In this document: in pieces, positions 45,719 to 54,466 of the stretch
How the letters are laid out: each line of letters starts with the position of its first letter
Numbering within the stretch: position 1 is the stretch's first letter
NCBI GenBank assembly: GCA_045534635.1
Contig: JAZSKB010000004.1
Span: forward strand, 1-64,000
Reading direction: 5' to 3'
Source of the DNA: UBA1205 sp045534635
Lineage (GTDB): Bacteria; Bacteroidota; Bacteroidia; Bacteroidales; WCHB1-69
Length of the DNA: 64,000 nt
The notes under the pieces: generated by a model
The model's database searches: none
Told to the model about the DNA's origin: nothing
What the model saw: only the letters and a program-made list of their open reading frames with translations
Translations under genes and position numbers: made by a program

Positions 45719-45759
45719 TGCAAAAAATGGATAAAAAATATTGTTTAGTTTGAAAAATA

Positions 45760-46950
45760 TTATTCTTCAGAAGGATAATCCCATAAAAAATTATTGTAAG
45801 GATATATTTTTACATGAAGACGTTTAACTTCTTGATACACCAATTTTTTAAATTGTTCTATATTTGTTTTATCTTTAGCGGAAATAAACAATGTTGGAAA
45901 TTTACTTTTTGCCATCCATGTTTGTTTAAGTTCTTCAAGAGAAATATTTTCTTTTGTTGGTTCTGTAAGGTCATCAGGGTCTTTTTCTATCCAAGTATAA
46001 TTGTCTATCTTGTTGAAAATAAGTATTGTAGGTTTGTTTTCCGCTCCAATTTCGCAAAGAGTTTGCTCCACAATTTCTATTTGAGATTCAAAATCGGGGT
46101 GAGAAATATCTATTACATGTAGTAAAAGGTCGGTTTCTCTTACTTCATCAAGTGTAGATTTAAACGATTCTATTAATCCGTGTGGTAATTTTCTTATAAA
46201 TCCTACAGTATCAGAAAGTAAAAAAGGAAGATTATCAAAAACAACTTTACGTACAGTAGTATCTAAAGTTGCAAATAATTTATTTTCTGCAAAAACATTT
46301 GATTTGCTTATCAAATTCATTATTGTAGATTTACCTACATTGGTATAACCAACCAAAGCCACTCGAACAAATGCTCCGCGATTGCTTCTTTGGGTTGCTT
46401 TTTGTCTATCTATTAGTTTAAGACGTTCTTTTAATAAAGACATTCTTTGTCGGACGATTCTTCTGTCGGTTTCGATTTCTTTTTCTCCAGGACCTCGCAT
46501 TCCTATACCTCCTCTTTGTTTTTCAAGGTGTGTCCACATTCTTGTTAAACGGGGTAAAAGATATTCGTATTGTGCCAATTCTACTTGTATTTTAGCGTGT
46601 GCTGTATGGGCTCTGGAGGTAAATATATCTAAAATAAGGCGAGTTCTGTCTATTACTTTGCAAGACGATAAACATTGTTCTATGTTGCGTGTTTGCGAGG
46701 GTGACAATTCATCATCGAAAATAATAGTATGAACATTGTTTTCTTCTACAAAAATGGCAATTTCTTCCAATTTCCCTCGACCAATATATGTTTTGGGATT
46801 GGGTTGAGGTAGCGATTGTAAAAAACGTTTTATTTCTTTTCCTCCTGCTGTTTCGGCTAAAAAGGATAATTCGTCTAAATATTCATTTGTGCGTTCCTCA
46901 TCTTGATTTGAATGTATCAAACCAACTAAAACTACATTTTCTAATTCCAT
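45760..46950 (-). CDS. hflX: Ribosome-associated GTPase HflX
   Basis: 396 aa from ATG 46950; the frame upstream runs through the promoter. N-terminal HflX domain with LPQPNPKTYIGRGKLEE and FDDELSPSQTRN, linker helix with RGGIGMRGPGEKEIETDRR, then the G domain: GYTNVGKST, DTVGFIRKLPH, NKID. Splits stalled 70S ribosomes under stress. Monocistronic, with a promoter of the repeated palindromic type. Confidence 0.95.
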   Translation of the reverse strand: MELENVVLVGLIHSNQDEERTNEYLDELSFLAETAGGKEIKRFLQSLPQPNPKTYIGRGKLEEIAIFVEENNVHTIIFDDELSPSQTRNIEQCLSSCKVIDRTRLILDIFTSRAHTAHAKIQVELAQYEYLLPRLTRMWTHLEKQRGGIGMRGPGEKEIETDRRIVRQRMSLLKERLKLIDRQKATQRSNRGAFVRVALVGYTNVGKSTIMNLISKSNVFAENKLFATLDTTVRKVVFDNLPFLLSDTVGFIRKLPHGLIESFKSTLDEVRETDLLLHVIDISHPDFESQIEIVEQTLCEIGAENKPTILIFNKIDNYTWIEKDPDDLTEPTKENISLEELKQTWMAKSKFPTLFISAKDKTNIEQFKKLVYQEVKRLHVKIYPYNNFLWDYPSEE

Positions 46951-46971
46951 TACCTTGTTTTCAATATTTTG

Positions 46972-47005
46972 CAAAGATAACACTTTTTTATAACTTTCTA
47001 AGTTG
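46972..47005 (-). promoter_or_regulatory. hflX promoter with palindromic upstream motif (copy 3 of 3)
   Basis: Minus strand CAACTTAGAAAGTTATAA, A-tract, GTGTTATCTTTG; differs from the 7553-7587 copy at one base plus one A of the tract. The -7 box is 46972-46979, 21 bases before ATG 46950. Confidence 0.75.
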
Positions 47006-47020
47006 AATTTTTAATCGCAC

Positions 47021-47066
47021 TCCAAGTAGTCAATTTTTGATAAAAAAATGAAAAAAATTTTTTTTG
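47021..47066 (-). repeat. Dispersed repeat, copy F (short piece of the non-coding arm)
   Basis: TCCAAGTAGTCAATTTTTGA and the following TAAAAAAATGAAAAAAATTT match the CCAAAGTGGTCAATTTTTGAT block of copies A, B, D and E. It lies directly upstream of the hflX promoter, as the corresponding arm in copy E lies upstream of its promoter part. Confidence 0.6.
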
Positions 47067-47133
47067 CAAAGTTTTTGTTGAGAAATTTTGTGAGGTAAAA
47101 TTGATAATTTTTCGTTGTTAATTAAAAAAATGC

Positions 47134-47141
47134 TATCTTTG
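47134..47141 (+). promoter_or_regulatory. -7 box of lpxD
   Basis: TATCTTTG, 26 bases before ATG 47168. An ATG at 47146 is in another frame. Confidence 0.65.
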
Positions 47142-47167
47142 CGAAATGGATATAATTGTTAAGCACG

Positions 47168-48214
47168 ATGAAATTTACAATAAAAGAAATTGCACAAGTT
47201 ATCAATGGAACAATAGAAGGCAATCCAGATGCGATAATAGATAAATTTTCAAAAATAGAACAAGGCGAAGAAGGAGGATTGTCATTTTTGGCGAATGTAA
47301 AATATACACCGCATATATATACAACTAAAGCAACTGCGGTACTGGTTAGCAATACATTTCAACCAACACAACCATTAAAATGTACGCTAATTCGAATAGA
47401 AGACCCTTATTTGGCATTTGCTCAATTGATGACATTTTATCAAGAAAAACAAAATAAAGTAGGAATATCTTCATTTGCAGCATTTGGAGAAAACGTTAAA
47501 ATAGGAAAAGATGTTTACATTGGAGATTTTGTTTCAATAGCCTCTGGGGTTGTTTTGGGAGATAATGTAAAGATATATCCTCATACTTATATTGGAGAGA
47601 ATGTAGTTATAGGCAACAATACTATTTTGAATCCGGGAGTAAAAATACATCATGATTGTATAATAGGCAATAATTGTACATTGCATGCAGGAGCAATTAT
47701 TGGAGCAGATGGTTTTGGATTTGCACCACAAAAAGATAATCAATATATGAAAATTCCACAATTGGGCAATGTTGTCATAGAAGATAATGTTGATATAGGA
47801 GCAAATACATGTATTGATAGGTCAACAATGGGTTCGACAATAATTCGTAAAGGGGTAAAATTGTGCAATTTTATACAAGTTGCCCACAATTGTGAAATAG
47901 GCGAAAATACCGTTATGGCAGCTCAATGTGGTATAGCTGGTTCGACAAAAATAGGAAAAAATTGTATTTTCGGAGGACAAGTAGGGGTAAATTGGCATTT
48001 GCAAATAGGTGATAATGTTCAAGTTGGGGCACAAAGTGCGATTAGTCACAATGTAAAAGACAATGCAGTTTTGTTGGGAACTCCAGCCTTCAACGCAAGT
48101 GATTGTGTGAAATCGTACACAATGTTCAAATTTCTCCCTTCATACGTCAATCGTATCGCTGATTTAGAAAAACAAGTAAAAGAGTTATCAGAAAAAATAA
48201 ACACTTCAAAATAA
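47168..48214 (+). CDS. lpxD: UDP-3-O-acylglucosamine N-acyltransferase LpxD
   Basis: 348 aa from ATG 47168. N-terminal uridine-binding domain (to about 100, GLSFLANVKYTPHIYTT), then a left-handed beta-helix of hexapeptide repeats (IGKDVYIGDFVSIASGVVLG onward) with the catalytic His in QVAHNCEIG, and a C-terminal helix. Third step of lipid A synthesis. In Bacteroidales it is often followed by fused lpxC-fabZ, but here a class III aminotransferase follows. Confidence 0.95.
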   Translation: MKFTIKEIAQVINGTIEGNPDAIIDKFSKIEQGEEGGLSFLANVKYTPHIYTTKATAVLVSNTFQPTQPLKCTLIRIEDPYLAFAQLMTFYQEKQNKVGISSFAAFGENVKIGKDVYIGDFVSIASGVVLGDNVKIYPHTYIGENVVIGNNTILNPGVKIHHDCIIGNNCTLHAGAIIGADGFGFAPQKDNQYMKIPQLGNVVIEDNVDIGANTCIDRSTMGSTIIRKGVKLCNFIQVAHNCEIGENTVMAAQCGIAGSTKIGKNCIFGGQVGVNWHLQIGDNVQVGAQSAISHNVKDNAVLLGTPAFNASDCVKSYTMFKFLPSYVNRIADLEKQVKELSEKINTSK

Positions 48215-48219
48215 ATATA

Positions 48220-49404
48220 ATGAATATTAGGGAGTTGTTTTTCAATTGTATGGCTCAAACTTCAACAGAGCCTTTAGCAATAACAATAGAAAATGCCCAA
48301 GGGGTAAATTTATTTTCTGAAAAGGGCAAAAAAATTATAGACCTTATTTCAGGAATTTCAGTTAGCAATGTTGGACATTGTCATCCAGAAGTAGTTCAAG
48401 CGATAAAAAATCAAGTGGATAAATATATGCATTTGATGGTTTATGGTGAATTGGTACAATCGCCACAAGTTCTTTTTGCACAAGCACTTACGAATATTTT
48501 ACCTTCCAACCTCAATGCGGTATATTTTGTCAATTCTGGTTCAGAAGCAATAGAAGGAGCAATAAAATTGGCTAGAAGATATACACAACGAACAGAAATA
48601 CTTTCTTGTTACAATGCTTATCATGGTTGTACCAATGGAGCAATGAGTGTTATGGGAAGTGAAAATTTTGTTCGTAATTTTCGTCCACTTTTACCAGATT
48701 GTAACAAAATTCGTCATGGTAATGTTGAGGATATAAATTTAATTACTGATAAAACAGCCGCCGTAATAATAGAAGTAATTCAGGGAGAAGCCGGTGTCCG
48801 AACAGCCGATAGTATTTTTTGGCAAAAATTAAGAGAAAAATGTACACAATGCGGTACTATGCTCATTTTTGATGAGGTACAAACAGGTTTTGGTCGTTCA
48901 GGAAAAATGTTTGCTTTTGAAACTATTGGTGTCATTCCTGATATATTGGTTTTAGCCAAGGCAATGGGAGGAGGTATGCCCGTAGGAGCATTCATTTCAG
49001 AAAAATCTATTTTAAATTGTTTTACAACAAATCCTGTTCTTGGTCATATTACTACTTTTGGTGGTCATCCAGTATGTTGTGCCGCAGGATTGGCTTCATT
49101 ACAAATTATTTTTCGAGAAAAATTGTTTGAAGAAGTAGAAAAAAAAGCTCAATTGTTTGTTAATCAAATCAAAACAATGCAACATGTAAAACAAATTCGT
49201 CAAAGTGGATTGATGATAGCCGTTGATTTTTTTGATAAAGAATTGAATTTCAAAATAGTAAAGGAATGTCTAAATGCAGGTTTACTCACCGATTGGTTTT
49301 TATTTTGTGATACCGCAATGAGAATATCTCCACCATTGGTTATTCAAGAAACAGAAATAGAAGAAGCCTGTTGTATTTTACGTTCTGTTTTAAAAAATAT
49401 TTAA
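48220..49404 (+). CDS. Class III PLP aminotransferase (acetylornithine/ornithine type)
   Basis: 394 aa, five bases after lpxD. NVGHCHPEVVQAI, FVNSGSEAIEGAIKLARRYT, YHGCTNGAMSVMG, LIFDEVQTGFGRSGKMFAFE (PLP-binding Asp) and LVLAKAMGGGMPVGAF (PLP Lys). The group includes acetylornithine, ornithine and 4-aminobutyrate aminotransferases; no arginine-pathway genes are nearby, so the substrate stays open. Confidence 0.88.
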   Translation: MNIRELFFNCMAQTSTEPLAITIENAQGVNLFSEKGKKIIDLISGISVSNVGHCHPEVVQAIKNQVDKYMHLMVYGELVQSPQVLFAQALTNILPSNLNAVYFVNSGSEAIEGAIKLARRYTQRTEILSCYNAYHGCTNGAMSVMGSENFVRNFRPLLPDCNKIRHGNVEDINLITDKTAAVIIEVIQGEAGVRTADSIFWQKLREKCTQCGTMLIFDEVQTGFGRSGKMFAFETIGVIPDILVLAKAMGGGMPVGAFISEKSILNCFTTNPVLGHITTFGGHPVCCAAGLASLQIIFREKLFEEVEKKAQLFVNQIKTMQHVKQIRQSGLMIAVDFFDKELNFKIVKECLNAGLLTDWFLFCDTAMRISPPLVIQETEIEEACCILRSVLKNI

Positions 49405-49523
49405 AAATTAATAAGCAATTTTGAAATAAAAATTCCTGATATGACTTCAACCTAAAAAAATATTGAACAATAAACAATAAGAATATAAGTAAAAATGATA
49501 GTTCAAAAAAATGACACAAAAAA

Positions 49524-49741
49524 ATTGCTTGTAACTACCTGATATACAGTAGCATTATAGGCTTTTTATAGTGTATTGTTTTGAGGCTGTTTTTTTTCAT
49601 GAACTTTTGGATGAATATTTAAATTACTTCGCAAAAGGTAAGATTACAAATTCATCACCAAAAATTGAGAAAGTATATTATCAAAATCAAGCTTTGCAAA
49701 ACAAAGAACTTCCACCTCGTAATGGGAATGACTACCAATAA
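49524..49741 (+). pseudogene. Repeat copy G with RHS-tail remnant
   Basis: Bases 49524-49588 match the ORF part of the repeat family (AACTACCTGATATACAGTAG ... TTTTTATAGTGTATTGTTTT GAGGCT). The frame reads FIVYCFEA as in the other copies, but then leaves the RHS core and continues VFFHELLDEYLNYFAKGK to a stop at 49739-49741, about 50 residues that differ from the tails of copies A, B and D. This is what one expects from a variable tail joined to a constant RHS part. There is no intact start. It fills the 366-base gap before the next gene. Confidence 0.6.
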
Positions 49742-49770
49742 ATTCCAATAACATATAAAATATTAACATT

Positions 49771-50238
49771 ATGAAAATAATTATTAAAAACATGTGTGTC
49801 TTTATCGTACTATTATATAATATAAATATATCACTATGTCAGAAAAATATGGATTGTTATTTGCATTTCCAAGATAATCCTTCAGATAGATTTTATATTT
49901 CAAATTCAACATTTGTTACATCTATAGATAGTTGTTTTTGTAGTAAAGATACACTATTTGTTATATTGAAATCACTTGTTAAGATTAAGGTATCATGTCA
50001 AGAAAGTACCATTCAAATTCGCGACTACAAATCAGATAGCATAGAATATTACCATGCATTTAGGAAAAATAAAAGTAAATATAAGTATAGTTTTTCTTTA
50101 CTGGATTGTTATTCAATGAAAAGTATTTCATACATCATAATTAAAAACTATTACTGCATTCGATATTTTAAGCATAAAAGGAGGAATCTCTATATTCAGG
50201 TTGCATCCGAAATTTTTTCAGATACTAAAAAGTTTTAA
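49771..50238 (+). CDS. Small exported protein of unknown function
   Basis: 155 aa with a signal peptide ending near ISLCQ. The mature part has eight cysteines (DCYLHF, SIDSCFCS, VSCQ, LDCYS, YYCIRYF) and many basic residues; no family recognised. It begins 30 bases after the RHS-tail remnant on the same strand, the position of an immunity gene in RHS loci. That function is only inferred from position. Confidence 0.6.
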   Translation: MKIIIKNMCVFIVLLYNINISLCQKNMDCYLHFQDNPSDRFYISNSTFVTSIDSCFCSKDTLFVILKSLVKIKVSCQESTIQIRDYKSDSIEYYHAFRKNKSKYKYSFSLLDCYSMKSISYIIIKNYYCIRYFKHKRRNLYIQVASEIFSDTKKF

Positions 50239-50253
50239 AGAAATATTTTTTTG

Positions 50254-50261
50254 TATCTTTG
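50254..50261 (+). promoter_or_regulatory. -7 box that supports the TTG start of the glycosyltransferase
   Basis: TATCTTTG, 24 bases before the TTG at 50286. No ATG in frame lies between it and the conserved N-terminus. Confidence 0.65.
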
Positions 50262-50285
50262 CAAAATAATTTTTAATTTACAATT

Positions 50286-51461
50286 TTGAAGATAGTTGTA
50301 TTATTATCAAGGGTTCCTTATCCGCTGGAAAAAGGCGATAAACTTCGAGCGTTCAATCAATTAAAAGAATTGTCAAAACGACATGAGATTTATCTTTTTG
50401 CTCTTAACGAAGGAGCATTGCATCCTCAAGCAAAAAGTATTTTAAGTCCGTTTTGCAAACAAATATACATATTAAAATTATGTAAAGCAACAATATTTTT
50501 CAATTTGATTAAGTCTTTATTTCAAAAGATTCCTTTTCAATGTAGTTATTTTTTTAATAAGAAACATTACAAATTTATCAATCAAGAAATTGATAAAATT
50601 GCTCCTGATGTTATTTATACTCAACTTATTAGAACAACAGAATACGTCAGACATCGCAAAGAAAAGAAAATTTTAGATTATCAAGATGTTTTTTCCAAAG
50701 GAATGTTTCGTTTAATGGAAAAAGCCCCATTTTATAAAGCGTGGATTTACCGATTGGAATATCGTCGTTTGCTTCGATACGAAGGAGATGTTTTTAAAGA
50801 TTTTGATTATAAAACAATTATAACACAAGTAGATAGAGCTTTGATACATCACCCTAAGGCCGAACAAATTGTAGTTGTTCCCAATGGTGTTGATACACAA
50901 TATTTTGAACCACAAAAAGTAGAAAAAATTTACGATATTATATTCACAGGAAATATGTCTTATACTCCGAATGTTTTCGCATGTGAATATCTTGTAAAAG
51001 AAATATTGCCAGAATTGCTTAAATATGAGCCAAATATCAAAATAGTATTATGTGGTGTAAATCCTTCTCCAAGAGTTTGTGCTTTGAAAAGTAAAAATGT
51101 AGAAATTACAGGTTGGGTCAACGATATTAGAAGTTATTATGCTCAATCGAAAATTTTTGTTGCTCCTATGGAATTAGGTACAGGTTTACAAAACAAACTT
51201 TTGGAAGCAATGGCTATGCAATTACCTTGTATTACCTCTCCATTAGCAAGCAAACCTATCAATGCTGTTCACAATTCAGAAATTATTGTTTGTAATAGTG
51301 TTTTGGGTTATGTTGATGCTATTATTCATTTATTACATCAACCTGATTTTTACAATCTTGTTGCCAACAATGCTTACCAATTTGTAAAACAAAATTACAA
51401 TTGGACAGAGACTACAAAAATTTTGGAAAATTTAATTTTAGAAACAAAAAATACATTTTAA
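50286..51461 (+). CDS. GT4-family glycosyltransferase
   Basis: 391 aa with a TTG start (reads M-K-I-V-V-L-L-S-R-V-P-Y-P), supported by the promoter just upstream. Two Rossmann domains: N-terminal EKGDKLRAFNQLKEL; C-terminal VVPNGVDTQYF, FTGNMSYTPNV, and the donor site EITGWVNDIRSYYAQSKIFV followed by APMELGTGLQNKLLEAMAM with the E-x7-E motif. Similar to the PEP-CTERM/exosortase-type sugar transferases. Probably extends a surface polysaccharide; acceptor unknown. Stands alone. Confidence 0.88.
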   Translation: MKIVVLLSRVPYPLEKGDKLRAFNQLKELSKRHEIYLFALNEGALHPQAKSILSPFCKQIYILKLCKATIFFNLIKSLFQKIPFQCSYFFNKKHYKFINQEIDKIAPDVIYTQLIRTTEYVRHRKEKKILDYQDVFSKGMFRLMEKAPFYKAWIYRLEYRRLLRYEGDVFKDFDYKTIITQVDRALIHHPKAEQIVVVPNGVDTQYFEPQKVEKIYDIIFTGNMSYTPNVFACEYLVKEILPELLKYEPNIKIVLCGVNPSPRVCALKSKNVEITGWVNDIRSYYAQSKIFVAPMELGTGLQNKLLEAMAMQLPCITSPLASKPINAVHNSEIIVCNSVLGYVDAIIHLLHQPDFYNLVANNAYQFVKQNYNWTETTKILENLILETKNTF

Positions 51462-51495
51462 CAAACTTATTTTTAACTTTTTAACATTTTTTTTT

Positions 51496-53145
51496 ATGAA
51501 GAAATATTTCATACCAATCAGTTCCGCCTTGTTAGCGATAGTGCTTTGCGTGAGTTGCAACAATAAGCAAGAACAAACAACAACAACAGAAGAAAAATCT
51601 ATTATGCAACAAAAAGTAGAAGAATTTGCTATGGTGGATTTAACCACCGATTTAAGTCATCTTTCTGAAAATGAAAGACAAATTATCAGTATCTTTATAG
51701 ATATTGCTAAAATTATGGACGACTTGTTTTGGAAACAAGCATTTGGAGATAAAACTACATTAGATACTATCTCCGATGAATGGACAAAACGTTTTGCCCT
51801 TATCAATTATGGTGCTTGGGATAGATTAGGAGGAATGAAACCTTTTGTTGAAGGTTATGGAGAAAAACCTCTTGGTGCAAATTTCTATCCTGCTGATATG
51901 ACCAAAGAAGAATTTGAATCTTTGGATAATCCTGACAAAAATAGCCTCTATACTATTATTCAACGCAATGAAAATGGAGAACTTAATGTTGTTTGGTTCA
52001 AAGATTATTACAAAGAACAACTTACTGAAGTTTGCCAATTATTACAAAAAGCAATTGATTTATCCGAAAATGAAGGTCTTAAAAATTATTTAATTGAAAG
52101 AAAAAAGGCTTTTGAAACAGACAATTATTTTGAAAGTGATATGGCTTGGATGGATATGAAAGAAGGACTTATTGATTTTGTAGTTGGTCCTATAGAAAAT
52201 TATGAAGACCGCTTATTTGGAACAAAAGCCGCTTACGAAGCGTTTATCCTTATCAAAGACCAACAATGGAGCAACGATTTGGCTAAATTTACAAAAATGT
52301 TGCCCGATTTACAAAAAGTATTGCCTTGCGAAGATAAATACAAACAAGAAATTCCAGGAACAGAAGCTGACTTAAATGTTTATGATGTAATTTATTATGC
52401 TGGCGATTGCAATGCTGGTAGCAAAACTATTGCTATCAATTTGCCAAACGATGAAAAAGTTCATCTAAAAAAAGGAACTCGCCGTCTTCAACTAAAAAAT
52501 GCTATGAAAGCAAAATTTGATAAAATTCTTTTACCTATTGCTGAAGTTATTTTAGACAAAGAACAATTAAACAATGTAAAATTTGATGCTTTCTTTTCTA
52601 ATGTTACTTTCCACGAAGTTGCTCATGGTTTAGGTATTAAAAATACTGTTTCTGGTAAAGGTCCTGTTAGAGAAGTGCTTCAAGCCCAATATAGTGCTTG
52701 GGAAGAAGCAAAAGCCGATATTTTAGGATTATTTATGGTTCAACAACTTATAGAAAATGGTGAAATTAATAATATCACTGTTGAAGACGCTTATATTACT
52801 TTCATTGCTGGTATTTTCCGTTCTGTTCGTTTTGGAAGTTCAAGTGCTCATGGTCAAGCTAATATGATGTGTTTTAATTTCTTTGAAAAGGCAGGTGCTT
52901 TTTCTCGTAACAACGAAGGAATTTATCACATTGATGTTGAAAAAGCAAAAAACGCTATGGTTGAATGGGCTTCTTTAATTTTAAAAGTTGAAGGCGAAGG
53001 CGATTTGGAATTCGCTACACAATACAATAAAAATAATTCCATAATCTCTGAAAACCTTAAAGCAGATTTACAAAAAATTGCAGAACGCAATATTCCTCGT
53101 GATATTTTCTTCAATCAAGGAAAAGATATTCTTAATTTAAAATAA
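51496..53145 (+). CDS. Lipoprotein of the dipeptidyl-peptidase III-like (M49) family
   Basis: 549 aa. Lipobox VLCVSC at the N-terminus gives a lipidated, probably periplasmic or surface enzyme. The zinc site reads HEVAH at residues 373-377 followed by a second element EEAKAD at 403-408 (EECRAE in classical DPP III). Classical DPP III has the six-residue HEXXGH; here the motif is the plain HEXXH, as in the related Bacteroidetes and NUDIX-linked forms. The N-terminal half (FWKQAFGD, GPIENYEDRLFGTKAAYEA) fits the family. Likely trims dipeptides from oligopeptides. Confidence 0.85.
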   Translation: MKKYFIPISSALLAIVLCVSCNNKQEQTTTTEEKSIMQQKVEEFAMVDLTTDLSHLSENERQIISIFIDIAKIMDDLFWKQAFGDKTTLDTISDEWTKRFALINYGAWDRLGGMKPFVEGYGEKPLGANFYPADMTKEEFESLDNPDKNSLYTIIQRNENGELNVVWFKDYYKEQLTEVCQLLQKAIDLSENEGLKNYLIERKKAFETDNYFESDMAWMDMKEGLIDFVVGPIENYEDRLFGTKAAYEAFILIKDQQWSNDLAKFTKMLPDLQKVLPCEDKYKQEIPGTEADLNVYDVIYYAGDCNAGSKTIAINLPNDEKVHLKKGTRRLQLKNAMKAKFDKILLPIAEVILDKEQLNNVKFDAFFSNVTFHEVAHGLGIKNTVSGKGPVREVLQAQYSAWEEAKADILGLFMVQQLIENGEINNITVEDAYITFIAGIFRSVRFGSSSAHGQANMMCFNFFEKAGAFSRNNEGIYHIDVEKAKNAMVEWASLILKVEGEGDLEFATQYNKNNSIISENLKADLQKIAERNIPRDIFFNQGKDILNLK

Positions 53146-53184
53146 AACCTTTTCTTGATTTATTAAATTATTTTAATCTTTACC

Positions 53185-53217
53185 AAGTCCTAAAAAATAT
53201 TACATTTTTTAGGACTT
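53185..53217 (+). terminator. Inverted repeat, probable terminator of the M49 gene
   Basis: A perfect 14-bp stem, AAGTCCTAAAAAAT with ATTTTTTAGGACTT, 40 bases past the stop. The T-run after it is weak. Confidence 0.7.
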
Positions 53218-53249
53218 GCTGTTTTAAAAATATCAAACAAAAAACTATA

Positions 53250-53343
53250 TTGGTAAAATTACCCACAACATCATAATTGTATAACATTATTATTTCGTTG
53301 TTAATTCTCCTAATTTCTATTCTGCAAAGATAACACTTTTTTT
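53250..53343 (-). pseudogene. Decayed second copy of the RHS 5-prime fragment and its promoter
   Basis: Read on the minus strand, GTGTTATCTTTGCAG, then ATAGAAATTAGGAGAATTAA and CAACGAAATAATAATGTTAT match bases 579-660 with few changes. The start codon has become ATA; the frame otherwise reads IEIRRINNEIIMLYNYD and VVGN, the YD-repeat. Further on the match fades. No gene follows in this direction, so the promoter is an orphan. Confidence 0.75.
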
Positions 53344-53344
53344 G

Positions 53345-53352
53345 TACTTTTG
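53345..53352 (+). promoter_or_regulatory. -7 box before the accessory gene at 53410
   Basis: TACTTTTG, 57 bases before ATG 53410, back to back with the orphan minus-strand promoter. Confidence 0.55.
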
Positions 53353-53409
53353 CATTTGGATTTCAAAATGAAATCACTTATAGAGTCTAACATTTAAAAA
53401 TTTGTAATT

Positions 53410-54060
53410 ATGACAGAAAATTTTGATTTTTTAAAGAATCCATTTAAAGGATTAACTAATGAAAACAAAGAAGAGTTTCAAAACAAATGCTCTGAAATTG
53501 CAGAAAACCTATTTAACAATTTCTGTATTCAATGTGGTGAAAACGGAGAAGAAAAGTATTACAAGTTCGCAGAAATTGAGTTTTATTATTACAACAAGGA
53601 AAATTTAAATCAAAAATGGAATGAAAAAACTTATCCGCGAACAAACAAAGATGCTGGAGATTTGTTTTTCCATTATAGTGGTGTAGATATTTGTTTTGAC
53701 AGCAAGTTTGACAATGGTATTTTTGGCGGCATTTTGATTAGAAGCTTGAAAGACAATCAGGGGAAATATATTACAGGACCATCTGTATGTATGCTCGAAA
53801 TTTTGAATGCTTGTTCAAAATCTGAAAGAATGCCAAAATTAGTTTCACCGAAAAAAGAAAAGTGTGAAATTGGAGAACCTATTGAACGATATGGCATTGA
53901 ACAAAAGGATGATTTACCATTGTGCTTCTACGACAAGAATCTATTTGAAAAATATACAAGCAAAGATAATTGTAAAGAAATATTTGAAAATGCAACTTGG
54001 GATTATGCCAAAAAGTCACCAAAGAAAAAAATAAGGTATTATAAAAGATTTTGCAAATAA
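53410..54060 (+). CDS. Protein of unknown function
   Basis: 216 aa, soluble. Central part reads DLFFHYSGVDICFDSKFDNG then FGGILIRSLKDNQG and ITGPSVCMLEILNA; this suggests a compact alpha/beta domain whose name I do not know. The C-terminus is strongly basic (KKSPKKKIRYYKRF). First gene of the accessory block between two RHS remnants. Cysteines are frequent (nine). Confidence 0.7.
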   Translation: MTENFDFLKNPFKGLTNENKEEFQNKCSEIAENLFNNFCIQCGENGEEKYYKFAEIEFYYYNKENLNQKWNEKTYPRTNKDAGDLFFHYSGVDICFDSKFDNGIFGGILIRSLKDNQGKYITGPSVCMLEILNACSKSERMPKLVSPKKEKCEIGEPIERYGIEQKDDLPLCFYDKNLFEKYTSKDNCKEIFENATWDYAKKSPKKKIRYYKRFCK

Positions 54061-54114
54061 TCACAGCCAATCGTACCAACAACAATATCCAATAACAACT
54101 AAACAAAAAACGCC

Positions 54115-54459
54115 ATGGAAACCAAAAATCTTGAAATAATATCGCCATTAATGGAAAATGCTTTTTCGGAACCAGTCTTACATAAGGTAGTATTAAGCAA
54201 GATTGATTTTGAACTTCCCGATGAAATATGGAATGCCATTAACGACGGATTCGCTTACTATTGGGATATTGAAGTTGGTTTTGGCAACTATGCGGATTTT
54301 GAAGACACATGCCGTTTCATAAACAAACATCTGGAATCTGCCAATATATTATTTCCATACGAAAAACTGGAGACTATCGTTAATATAATATATGATTTCG
54401 TCGAACAAATCCCCGATGCTTTTTTAGATGAATCTGCTGTTGTGATACCAGTAAAGTAA
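54115..54459 (+). CDS. Small acidic protein of unknown function
   Basis: 114 aa, acidic and helical, no signal peptide (VLSKIDFELPDEIWNAINDG, FGNYADFEDTCRFINKHLES). It uses CTG and CTT leucine and GAC/AAC codons more than the surrounding core genes. It lies eight bases before the agmatine-deiminase-like gene. The small size and acidity would suit an immunity or anti-toxin protein, but nothing shows this. Confidence 0.6.
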   Translation: METKNLEIISPLMENAFSEPVLHKVVLSKIDFELPDEIWNAINDGFAYYWDIEVGFGNYADFEDTCRFINKHLESANILFPYEKLETIVNIIYDFVEQIPDAFLDESAVVIPVK

Positions 54460-54466
54460 GAAGAAA

